Of a stretch of 64,000 bases of DNA, positions 1-8,049 are shown piece by piece. The stretch lies in the NCBI RefSeq assembly GCF_011751945.2, contig NZ_CP064951.1, forward strand, positions 248,001-312,000, written 5' to 3'. A program made the position numbers and the translations under genes. The DNA is from Actinomyces sp. zg-332. Its GTDB lineage: Bacteria > Actinomycetota > Actinomycetes > Actinomycetales > Actinomycetaceae. Under the pieces are notes generated by a model, which saw nothing but the letters and a program-made list of their open reading frames with translations, was not told the origin of the DNA and did no database searches. The first letter of the stretch is position 1; each line of letters starts with the position of its first letter.

Positions 1-168
1 CTTAGTTTGCTTGCTGAGTATGGTTTTAAAGATGTAGAAACTCTTGAGTGTGCTGAAGAAAAAATGACTTTTTCTTTGCCTAAGAACTTACAGTCTGATT
101 TAAAAGCTGCAGGTAGTAATGATCCTAAATTATTCCGTAAGAGCTCTACACGGAATGTTTCACAGTAA
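1..168 (+). CDS. C-terminal end of an unidentified protein (truncated by the window edge)
   Basis: The first reading frame is open from base 1 to a TAA at 166-168 and gives the last 55 residues of a protein that starts outside the window. The tail is mixed charged and hydrophobic (it contains EYGFKDVETLE and ends in SSTRNVSQ). The GF-x-DVE-x-LE pattern is weakly reminiscent of the end of a Rossmann-fold methyltransferase, but this is only a guess and I do not recognise the family. It lies upstream of ychF on the same strand, 224 bp away, and no clear terminator was seen in between. Confidence 0.6.
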   Translation, partial: LSLLAEYGFKDVETLECAEEKMTFSLPKNLQSDLKAAGSNDPKLFRKSSTRNVSQ

Positions 169-392
169 ATGAGTGCGTTATTTACAGCTATCTAGATGCA
201 GGAAAAGTGGGTAAATTTTGATTCTAAGCATTTGAAATGTAAATATTTTGTTACTTTGTGAGAGCTATTTGATTATTTGAAAAGGTTTTTATTTCTTTAA
301 TACCATTTGTTTATACTACAATTGTTGATTTTTCTTGCCATAGTTTGTATCGTGTTTTAGTATCTATATTTATTTATATGTAAGTAGGAATT

Positions 393-1472
393 GTGTCTTT
401 AACTATTGGTATTGCTGGTTTGCCTAATGTTGGTAAATCCACTTTGTTTAACGCTTTGACTAGAGCTACTGTTTTGGCAGCTAACTATCCTTTTGCAACT
501 ATTGAACCAAATGTTGGTGTTGTGCCTTTGCCTGATGAACGATTGAATAAATTAGCTGAAATTTTTGGCTCTGAGCGTATTTTGCCTGCTACTGTGTCTT
601 TTGTCGATATTGCTGGTATTGTGCGTGGGGCTTCTGAAGGTGAAGGGCTTGGAAACCAGTTCTTAGCTAATATTCGTGAAGCTGATGCGATATGCCAAGT
701 TACGCGTGTTTTTTCTGACCCTGACGTTGTTCACGTTGATGGCCGCGTGAATCCTGAAGATGATATTGAAACTATTTCTACTGAGCTTGTTTTGGCAGAT
801 ATTCAGACTCTAGAAAAAGCTGTTGTAAGACTTGAAAAAGAAGTTCGTGGGAAAAAAGTTGAGCCTGCTGTTCTTGAAATGGCAAAGAAAGCTTTGTCTG
901 TTTTAGAAGAAGGTAAAATTTTATACACTAACCAACAAGGGTTAGATTTCGATATTTTGAAGCAGTTCCACCTTATGACCACTAAGCCTTTTATATATGT
1001 GTTTAATGTTGATGAAGATGGTCTAAACGATGAAGAGCTTAAAGCTAAACTCGGTGATTTAGTTTCTCCAGCAGAAGCTATTTTCTTAGATGCTAAGTTT
1101 GAAGCTGATTTGGTTGAACTTGATGAAGATGAAGCTTTAGAAATGCTGCATGAGGCTGGGCAAGATGAATCTGGTTTAGATAAGTTAGCCAGAGTTGGTT
1201 TTAATACTTTGGGATTACAAACTTATCTTACAGCTGGTCCAAAGGAGGCTCGTGCTTGGACTATTCGTAAGGGTGATACAGCTCCTGAAGCTGCTGGAGT
1301 TATTCATACTGATTTTCAGCGTGGCTTTATTAAAGCTGAGGTTGTTTCTTTTGAAGATTTAGTTTCATGCGGAGGAATGGCTGAAGCTAAGGCGGCAGGT
1401 AAGGTACGAATGGAAGGTAAAGACTACGTTATGGTAGATGGTGACGTAGTTGAGTTCCGTTTTAACGTTTAA
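393..1472 (+). CDS. ychF: Redox-regulated ATPase YchF (OBG-family P-loop protein)
   Basis: A 359-residue protein of full family length. The G1 loop GLPNVGKSTLFNALT starts at about residue 9, NYPFATIEPN forms the switch region, and DIAGIV carries the G3 aspartate. The NKxD position reads NVDE, as is usual in YchF, which explains the family's preference for ATP over GTP. The C-terminal TGS-like part includes HTDFQRGFIKAEV. YchF binds ribosomes and is linked to stress and redox control; that role is family knowledge. The start is a GTG with AGGA at 385-388. The gene is monocistronic, followed by a hairpin terminator. Confidence 0.95.
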   Translation: MSLTIGIAGLPNVGKSTLFNALTRATVLAANYPFATIEPNVGVVPLPDERLNKLAEIFGSERILPATVSFVDIAGIVRGASEGEGLGNQFLANIREADAICQVTRVFSDPDVVHVDGRVNPEDDIETISTELVLADIQTLEKAVVRLEKEVRGKKVEPAVLEMAKKALSVLEEGKILYTNQQGLDFDILKQFHLMTTKPFIYVFNVDEDGLNDEELKAKLGDLVSPAEAIFLDAKFEADLVELDEDEALEMLHEAGQDESGLDKLARVGFNTLGLQTYLTAGPKEARAWTIRKGDTAPEAAGVIHTDFQRGFIKAEVVSFEDLVSCGGMAEAKAAGKVRMEGKDYVMVDGDVVEFRFNV

Positions 1473-1516
1473 TAAGTTTATTTTGAGGTAGTATCACTTC
1501 TATAAAATTTTTCTGT

Positions 1517-1563
1517 ATGGGGTATCTCTCTAAATGGTATTTTTAGGAAGATATCCCATTTTT
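1517..1563 (+). terminator. Rho-independent terminator after ychF
   Basis: The arm ATGGGGTATC (1517-1526) pairs, with one G-T wobble, with GATATCCCAT ending at 1559, and a run of five T follows. It lies 45 bp after the ychF stop. Confidence 0.7.
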
Positions 1564-2064
1564 GATACCATTTTGTCATTTGTGTTTAGGTGTGAAAATT
1601 ATTTACTTAATGACTTATTTACCTTTTCTTCTGAAGAAAGTTATAAAAGATAATATATTTTATTTTGAGAAGATGAGAAATTTACTGCAGTTATTTATAA
1701 GACATCATGGTAAAGCTAGTGTCATAAAAATTATTAAGTGTTGTAATGTAAAAGTTGGTTATAAATATATGGCTTTGTGATACTTTTCTTTTTTTGGACT
1801 ATAAATACTAAAAAGTCTCATTATATAATCTTAAAATAAGTATTTTAATCTCATCATACGAGATTAAAAGGTAGTTTTTCTTCAAAAAATGACATTTATA
1901 TCATTTTTGTAAAGCTTTAATATTGAAATAATAAAATCCGATAAGTATACTCTTGATTTACAAATATTGGAATATTTATATTTTGCTGTTATCTATGCTT
2001 TATAAAACGTTCTGATGTTGGTTATTCGTGATTGTTAGCGATGTTTTTATTTTAGGGGGTATAT
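1564..2064. other. Intergenic region before the first peptide-binding gene
   Basis: About 500 bp of AT-rich sequence. A 72-codon open frame at 1562-1780 has no ribosome binding site and unconvincing composition, so I do not call it. The region presumably holds the promoter of the binding-protein gene at 2065, but no box is clear enough to name. Confidence 0.5.
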
Positions 2065-3666
2065 ATGAAAAATAAACGCATTGCTTTAGTAGCTTCAGTA
2101 GCTACTTTGGGCTTGGCGCTAGCTGGTTGTTCTAGCAGCGGTTCAAATGAATCATCAGGCTCTGGTTCTTCAGATTATGTAGTCAAGGTTGATAGTGTTG
2201 AACCACAGGGTGGTTTAGTTCCAGCTAATATTAACGACGTCGGTGGCGGTTATGTTGTAACTTATATCTTCTCAACTCTTGCATATGCCGATGAAAACGG
2301 TGAGATTAAGCTAGATGACGCTGAATCTATTGAGACAGATGATAATCAGACTTATACAATTAAATTGCGTAAAGGTTTGAAGTTCTCTGATGGTAGCCCT
2401 GTTACTGCTAAGTCATATGTTGACTCTTGGAACTGGGGTGCAAAGGCATCAAATGCTAACCTATCAGCAGGTTTCTTCTCTTCAATTGAAGGTTTTGACG
2501 AAGAAAAAGACTCTGAACTAAATCTTGAAATCGTAGATGATTTGACATTCAAGGTTAAGTTGTCACAGCCAGAATTTGCTTTCAAGTCAAGCTTGATTTA
2601 CCCAGCTTTTGCTCCACTACCAGAATCTTTCTTCAAAGATCCTAAAGCATTCGGTGAAAAACCAGTAACTAATGGACCTTATGTTCTAACAAACTGGGAA
2701 CACAATAAGGTAATTGAAGTTCGTCCAAACAAGCACTACGATGGTCCTCGCAAGGCACGTAATGGTGGTGTAGATTACCTTATCTACCAGCAGGAAGATG
2801 CAGCTTATAACGATTTGTTGGCAAATAACCTAGACGTAATTAAGCAGGTTCCATCCAACCAGTTGGCAAACTTCAAAGCTGACTTGGGTGAGCGTGCAGT
2901 TATGAAACCATTCGCAGGTGCACAGTACTTTACTATTCCAGGTTACCTAGAACACTTTGGTTGGGATGAAGAAGGTCAGTTGCGTCGTAAGGCTATCTCA
3001 ATGGCTATCGACCGCGAAACAATTATTGACAAGATTTTCAAGGGAACACGTAAGGCTGCTGTTGACTTCACTTCACCAGCTGTAGCAGGTTACGACGATA
3101 AAGTTCCTGGTAATGAAGTATTCAAATATAACCCAGAAGAAGCTAAGAAAGCTTGGGAAAAGGCTAATGCTATCAAGCCATGGTCAGGTTCATTCGAACT
3201 AGCTTACAATGCTGATTCTTCACACCGTGACTGGGTTGAAGCTGCTACAAACTCAATCAAGGAAGTCCTAGGTATTGATGCTAAGGGTAAGCCATACCCA
3301 CAGTTCTCAGAACTTCGCAAAGAAGCTACAGAGAAGAAGCTTACTTCAGCTACTCGTTCAGGTTGGCAGGCAGACTACCCATGGGGTGGTAACTTCCTAA
3401 AGCCAATTTATATAACTGGAGTTGGTGGTAATGATGCTGTTTATTCAAACCCAGAATTTGACGCTCTAATTAAGAAGTCAGATGGTGAAGCAAATGAAGA
3501 AGCAGCTGCTAAAGACCTAAGCAAGGCACAGGAAATCCTAATGCGTGACTTGCCAACAATTCAGCTATGGTACCCACAGGTCGCAGCTGGTTACTCAGAA
3601 AACGTCAAGAATGTAAATTACTCTTGGAACTCTATGCCAATTCTATGGTTGATAGAAAAGAAGTAG
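2065..3666 (+). CDS. Peptide ABC transporter substrate-binding lipoprotein (copy 1)
   Basis: A 533-residue OppA/DppA-type (SBP family 5) extracellular binding protein. The N-terminus MKNKRIALVAS and hydrophobic stretch end in the lipobox LALAGC, so Cys22 would be lipidated and anchor the protein outside the membrane. Downstream are the family patterns TIKLRKGLKFSDGSPVTAKSYVDSW (split over residues 98-123) and RRKAISMAIDR (around residue 310). It delivers oligopeptides to the permease encoded at 6183-9749. The start has GGGGGT four bases ahead. A close paralogue follows at 4406; the two are nearly identical over long stretches of DNA, especially in the 3' half. Family assignment is firm; the exact peptide preference is unknown. 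Confidence 0.92.
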   Translation: MKNKRIALVASVATLGLALAGCSSSGSNESSGSGSSDYVVKVDSVEPQGGLVPANINDVGGGYVVTYIFSTLAYADENGEIKLDDAESIETDDNQTYTIKLRKGLKFSDGSPVTAKSYVDSWNWGAKASNANLSAGFFSSIEGFDEEKDSELNLEIVDDLTFKVKLSQPEFAFKSSLIYPAFAPLPESFFKDPKAFGEKPVTNGPYVLTNWEHNKVIEVRPNKHYDGPRKARNGGVDYLIYQQEDAAYNDLLANNLDVIKQVPSNQLANFKADLGERAVMKPFAGAQYFTIPGYLEHFGWDEEGQLRRKAISMAIDRETIIDKIFKGTRKAAVDFTSPAVAGYDDKVPGNEVFKYNPEEAKKAWEKANAIKPWSGSFELAYNADSSHRDWVEAATNSIKEVLGIDAKGKPYPQFSELRKEATEKKLTSATRSGWQADYPWGGNFLKPIYITGVGGNDAVYSNPEFDALIKKSDGEANEEAAAKDLSKAQEILMRDLPTIQLWYPQVAAGYSENVKNVNYSWNSMPILWLIEKK

Positions 3667-3710
3667 ATTTTCTCGAAGTTTTGAGAAATATTTACATATT
3701 GAATACAGGA

Positions 3711-3737
3711 AAAGGGACATGCTATATGTCCCTTTTT
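3711..3737 (+). terminator. Terminator after binding-protein copy 1
   Basis: Perfect ten-base-pair stem AAAGGGACAT / ATGTCCCTTT with loop GCTAT, ending in T residues, 44 bp after the stop codon. Confidence 0.85.
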
Positions 3738-4405
3738 CATTTTAATAATACTGTTGTTTGTTTTATATTGTTTTTTACATAAAGCATATCTTGCTTTAAT
3801 TGTTGTCTAATTTGAATAATGTAATTTGTTATATTTGTATTTTATTGTTTTTTTCTTTTGTTACGTTGTTGTATAACTTGGTGAAATTGGATAACTTTAG
3901 CATGCGAAAGTATTAATTGTGTGTATATCTTTTGATTAAAAGACATATTACAATTTGATATTTGTTCAAAATGTGAGATTTTACGTTCATGTTTCGATAG
4001 TGACGTTCTGTATGTGATATGAGACCACTTGTTACTTATTTAAGGTTGTTTATTTTACCTTATCTTTACCATCCTTTACCTAATTGTTATTATTTCTCAA
4101 TTTAGAATGAGTTTATGTTTTAGTTTTTGTCGTGTATTTACTGTTTAGTTTTTCCTTATTTTTCAAGGGTTTTCTATGCTTGTTCTAAGTGCGTGGAGAT
4201 TTTCTTTATTTTTGAGACAAAAACTATTTATGTATTTGGCAAAAATAATATCTTGAAATATTAAAATTAAAGTAATAAAATTAGCTCAAACAATAACAAT
4301 TATTTTTTGTGTACAATTGTTCAATACTGCACAGATTGTGTATGTATAGTCAGTGTCTAAAGTGTCTTCGGATATTTAGATACCTTGTCGTATTTTGGAG
4401 GTATT
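3738..4405. other. Intergenic region between the two binding-protein genes
   Basis: About 670 bp, very AT-rich, with no convincing gene. It separates the two paralogues and, because a strong terminator precedes it, should contain an independent promoter for the second copy. An imperfect dyad TAAGGT-N10-ACCTTA lies around 4042-4063; its meaning is unknown. Confidence 0.45.
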
Positions 4406-6004
4406 GTGAAGAATAAGCGCATTGCTTTGGTAGCACCAGTTGCTGTTCTAGCACTCACACTAGCAGGATGCTCTGCTGGTGGTTCAAACTCAGAAGGATC
4501 TGGTTCTTCAGATTATGTAGTTAAAGTTGACAACGTAGAACCACAGAGTGGGTTAATCCCAGCAAACGTTAACGAAGTCGGCGGTGGTCTTGTTCTAGAC
4601 GCTATCACTTCAAACCTTGTCTACTGTGATGAGAACGGTGAAGTTAAACTAGAAGATGCTGAATCAATTAAGACAGACGATAACCAGACTTATACAATTA
4701 AATTGCGTAAAGGTTTGAAGTTCTCTGATGGTAGCCCTATTACTGCTAAGTCATATGTAGATGCATGGAACTGGGCCGCAAAAGCATCAAATGCTAACCT
4801 ATCAGCAAGCTTCTTTGAACCAATTGAAGGTTTCGATGCCCAAAAAGATTCTGAACTAAATCTTAAAGTTGTAGATGATTTGACATTCAAGGTTAAGTTG
4901 TCACAGCCAGAATTCGCTTTCCAGAAGAGCTTGGTTTATTCAGCTTTTGCTCCACTACCAGAATCTTTCTATAAAGATCCTAAAGCTTATGGACAGAAGC
5001 CAGTTGGAAGCGGTCCTTATGTTCTAACAAAGTGGGAACACAACAAGAGAATTGAAGTTCGTCCAAACAAGAACTATAACGGTCCTCGTAAGGCACACAA
5101 TGGTGGTATTGACTATGTTCTATACCAGCAGGAAGATGCAGCTTACAATGACTTGTTGTCAAACAACCTAGATGTTATCAAGTCTGTTCCATCTAGCCAG
5201 TTGGCAAACTTCAAGTCAGACTTGGGCGATCGTGCAGTTATGAAACCATACGCAGGTACTCAGGCTTTGACAATTCCAAGCTATCTAGAACACTTTGGTT
5301 GGGATGAAGAAGGTCAGTTGCGTCGTAAGGCTATCTCAATGGCTATCGACCGTCAGACAATCATTGACAAGATTTTCAAGGGAACACGTAAGGCTGCTGT
5401 TGACTTCACTTCACCAGCTGTAGCAGGTTACGACGGCAAGGTTCCTGGCAATGAAGTACTAAAGTACAACCCAGAAGAAGCTAAGAAAGCTTGGGAAAAG
5501 GCTAATGCTATCAAGCCATGGTCAGGTTCATTCGAACTAGCTTACAATGCTGATTCTTCACACCGTGACTGGGTTGAAGCTGCTACAAACTCAATCAAGG
5601 AAGTTCTAAAGATTGATGCTAAGGGTAAGCCATACGCACAGTTCTCAGAAATGCGTAAAGATGCTACAGAGAAGAAGCTTACTTCAGCTGTTCGTTCAGG
5701 TTGGCAGGCAGACTACCCATGGGGTGGTAACTTCCTAAGGCCAATTCACTCAACAGGTGCAGGATCTAACGATGCTGTTTACGCAAATCCAGAATTTGAC
5801 GCTTTGTTAAAGAAGTCAGACGGTGAAGTAAACGAAGAAGCAGCTATCAAGGCTCTAAGCAAGGCACAGGAAATCCTAATGCGTGACTTGCCAACAATTC
5901 AGCTATGGTATGCTCAGGTTTCAGCTGGTTATTCAGAAAATGTTAAGAATGTTAAGTTCGGTTGGAACTCAACACCACTTCTATGGGCTGTAGAAAAGAA
6001 GTAA
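4406..6004 (+). CDS. Peptide ABC transporter substrate-binding lipoprotein (copy 2)
   Basis: A 532-residue paralogue of the protein at 2065 with lipobox LTLAGC. I place the start at the GTG at 4406, which matches the start of copy 1 (VKNKRIALVA against MKNKRIALVA) and follows GGAGGT at 4397-4402; the frame is open to a TTG at 4385, but that would run through the ribosome binding site. The two proteins align without large gaps. Differences concentrate in the N-terminal half (for example VLDAITSNLVYCDENG against VVTYIFSTLAYADENG), while residues around 305-410 are almost unchanged even in the DNA. This suggests recent duplication or gene conversion with divergence of the ligand-facing part. It lies directly upstream of the permease genes. 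Confidence 0.92.
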   Translation: MKNKRIALVAPVAVLALTLAGCSAGGSNSEGSGSSDYVVKVDNVEPQSGLIPANVNEVGGGLVLDAITSNLVYCDENGEVKLEDAESIKTDDNQTYTIKLRKGLKFSDGSPITAKSYVDAWNWAAKASNANLSASFFEPIEGFDAQKDSELNLKVVDDLTFKVKLSQPEFAFQKSLVYSAFAPLPESFYKDPKAYGQKPVGSGPYVLTKWEHNKRIEVRPNKNYNGPRKAHNGGIDYVLYQQEDAAYNDLLSNNLDVIKSVPSSQLANFKSDLGDRAVMKPYAGTQALTIPSYLEHFGWDEEGQLRRKAISMAIDRQTIIDKIFKGTRKAAVDFTSPAVAGYDGKVPGNEVLKYNPEEAKKAWEKANAIKPWSGSFELAYNADSSHRDWVEAATNSIKEVLKIDAKGKPYAQFSEMRKDATEKKLTSAVRSGWQADYPWGGNFLRPIHSTGAGSNDAVYANPEFDALLKKSDGEVNEEAAIKALSKAQEILMRDLPTIQLWYAQVSAGYSENVKNVKFGWNSTPLLWAVEKK

Positions 6005-6052
6005 AATACTTTACTTAACTGGCTACTTTCTAATAGAATAGTGACTATGAAT

Positions 6053-6092
6053 TTTTAGGCGAGTGAAGCGTAAAAGTTTCACTCGCCTAAAA
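6053..6092 (+). promoter_or_regulatory. Strong intercistronic stem-loop between binding protein and permease genes
   Basis: A long perfect stem whose core is TTAGGCGAGTGAA pairing with TTTCACTCGCCTAA around a nine-base loop. It is not followed by a T run (AAAATG follows), so it is a poor terminator. In transport operons such a structure between the binding-protein gene and permease genes often protects the upstream mRNA and makes the binding protein more abundant; that role is inferred here. Confidence 0.6.
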
Positions 6093-6182
6093 TGTAAGTA
6101 TTAATAAAAATATGTGTACAAAAAAGTATACATATCCGTCGATTTAGAAAAAGTTCTTATAAAGGACTCTGTGGAGGGACCG

Positions 6183-7109
6183 ATGCTCCGTTACATCGGA
6201 CGTAGATTATTACAGTTAATCCCAGTTTTCTTGGGTGCAACGTTTTTGATTTATTTGATGGTATTTGCCTTACCAGGTGACCCAATTTTGGCGTTAGCTG
6301 GCGAAAAAGGTTTATCACCAGCAGTAGAAAAAGCTTTAAAAGCTCAATACAATTTGGACAAACCATTTATTGTACAGTACTTGTTGTACTTGAAAGGTAT
6401 TTTGTCACTTGACTTTGGAACTGACTTCTCAGGTCGTGCAGTATCTGAAGTTATGGCAGGTGCTTTCCCAGTAACAATAAAGTTGGCTTTTATGGCTTTA
6501 GCCTTTGAAACAATATTCGGTATTGCCTTTGGTCTTATCGCTGGTTTGCGCAAAGGTTCATTCTTTGATGCAACATTGCTAGTTGTTTCTCTATTTGTTA
6601 TAGCAGTTCCAACATTCGTTATTGGTTTCGTATTGCAGTTCTTAATGGGTGTAAAATGGGGACTCTTGCCTGTTACCGCAGGTAGTAATCCAACCTTTAC
6701 TTCATTGTTGATGCCTGCTATGGTGCTTGGTGCAGTATCTTTTGCTTATGTATTGCGTTTGACAAGGACAACTGTTTCTGAAAGCACAAAGGCTGATTAC
6801 GTTCGCACAGCAACTGCTAAAGGTTTGACTAGACGTCGAGTAATTGGTGTACACGTTTTACGTAACTCATTGATTCCTGTTGCAACATATATCGGTGGTG
6901 ACTTGGGTTCCCTAATGGGTGGTGCGATTGTTACTGAAGGTATATTCAACATTAATGGTGTTGGTGGAACGATGTATAAGGCTATTCTTCAAGGTCAAGC
7001 TCCTACAGTGGTTTCATTTACGACTGTCTTAGTTGTTGTTTATTTGCTAGCTAACTTGCTAGTTGACTTGTTGTATGCAACTCTAGACCCAAGGATTCGT
7101 TATGAGTAA
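6183..7109 (+). CDS. Peptide ABC transporter permease, OppB/DppB type
   Basis: A 308-residue inner membrane permease with about six transmembrane segments. The frame is open from 6114, but the ATG at 6183 is preceded by GGAGGG (6173-6178) and gives the normal family start MLRYIGRRLLQLIPVFLG. The BPD_transp_1 signature and EAA loop are visible (DYVRTATAKGLTRRRVIGVHVLRNSLIPV), which is where the ATPase couples. The end overlaps the next permease gene by eight bases, indicating translational coupling. Confidence 0.93.
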   Translation: MLRYIGRRLLQLIPVFLGATFLIYLMVFALPGDPILALAGEKGLSPAVEKALKAQYNLDKPFIVQYLLYLKGILSLDFGTDFSGRAVSEVMAGAFPVTIKLAFMALAFETIFGIAFGLIAGLRKGSFFDATLLVVSLFVIAVPTFVIGFVLQFLMGVKWGLLPVTAGSNPTFTSLLMPAMVLGAVSFAYVLRLTRTTVSESTKADYVRTATAKGLTRRRVIGVHVLRNSLIPVATYIGGDLGSLMGGAIVTEGIFNINGVGGTMYKAILQGQAPTVVSFTTVLVVVYLLANLLVDLLYATLDPRIRYE

Positions 7110-8049
7110 GAATATAGGTTATAAAGGACAAGAGCACTATGTTTCTGAAATTGATGAAACAGGTCTAGGTGCTGTAGATGCAGTTCGTGATGAATCAGCT
7201 CCACGTTCTATGTGGGGAGAAGCATGGCATACAATGTCACGTAGGCCATTGTTCTGGTTTTCAGCAGTCGTTATTGTATTAGCTTTACTGCTCGCCATAT
7301 TCCCATGGTTATTTACATCTGTTAATCCGAATACATGTTTGTTAAAGGATTCATTAAAACTACCAACTGCTGGTCATATTTTTGGTTTTGATTTACAAGG
7401 TTGCGATATCTTTGCACGTACAATTTATGGTGCAAGATCATCTGTAACTGTGGGTATTCTAGCTACACTTATTGTTACATTGATCGGTACGGTCGTAGGC
7501 GCCTTGGCAGGTTTCTATGGCGGTATTTGGGATTCATTGTTATCTCGTGTAACAGATATTTTCTTTGCTATTCCATTCGTTCTAGCTGCTATTGTTGTTA
7601 TGCAGATGTTCAAATCACATCGCACAATTTGGACTGTTGTTTTGATTTTGGCTGTATTCGGTTGGCCACAGATCGCTCGTATTACTCGTGGTGAAGTAAT
7701 GTCTATCAAAAACGAAGAATTTGTTACTGCATCACGTTCTCTAGGAGCTAAGAAAATATCAACATTAGTAAGCCACATTTTACCTAACGCTGCAGCTCCG
7801 ATTATTGTTTATGCAACAGTTGCGCTAGGTTCATTTATTGTTGCTGAAGCAACACTATCTTTCCTAGGTTTAGGCTTGCCAGTAGATGTTGTTTCATGGG
7901 GCGCTGATATTTCTCGCGCTCAAGTTTCATTGCGTAACCAGCCGTCAGTGCTATTCTATCCAGCTGGTGCATTAGCAGTGACAGTACTTGGTTTTATCAT
8001 GATGGGTGACGTTGTACGCGATGCCCTTGATCCGAAGGCACGTAAGTAA
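7102..8049 (+). CDS. Peptide ABC transporter permease, OppC/DppC type
   Basis: A 315-residue partner permease. It has a cytoplasmic N-terminal segment of about 45 residues, then the first transmembrane helix (PLFWFSAVVIVLALLLAIFP), a periplasmic-side loop and further helices. The EAA loop reads EEFVTASRSLGAKKISTLVSHILPN. It heterodimerises with the protein at 6183. The ATG lies inside the end of that gene, and its own TAA shares one base with the ATG of the ATPase gene at 8049. Confidence 0.93.
   Translation: MSKNIGYKGQEHYVSEIDETGLGAVDAVRDESAPRSMWGEAWHTMSRRPLFWFSAVVIVLALLLAIFPWLFTSVNPNTCLLKDSLKLPTAGHIFGFDLQGCDIFARTIYGARSSVTVGILATLIVTLIGTVVGALAGFYGGIWDSLLSRVTDIFFAIPFVLAAIVVMQMFKSHRTIWTVVLILAVFGWPQIARITRGEVMSIKNEEFVTASRSLGAKKISTLVSHILPNAAAPIIVYATVALGSFIVAEATLSFLGLGLPVDVVSWGADISRAQVSLRNQPSVLFYPAGALAVTVLGFIMMGDVVRDALDPKARK

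Noticed and set aside
1562-1780. 72-codon open frame after ychF
   Set aside because: It starts in the terminator, has no ribosome binding site and its residue composition looks like translated AT-rich intergenic DNA.
4042-4063. TAAGGT-N10-ACCTTA as an IdeR/DtxR box
   Set aside because: Spacing and arms do not fit the 19-bp IdeR consensus, and the downstream gene is a peptide-binding protein.
6114-6182. Upstream start of the OppB gene at 6114
   Set aside because: It would add 23 residues without homology; the ATG at 6183 has a strong ribosome binding site and gives the normal family N-terminus.
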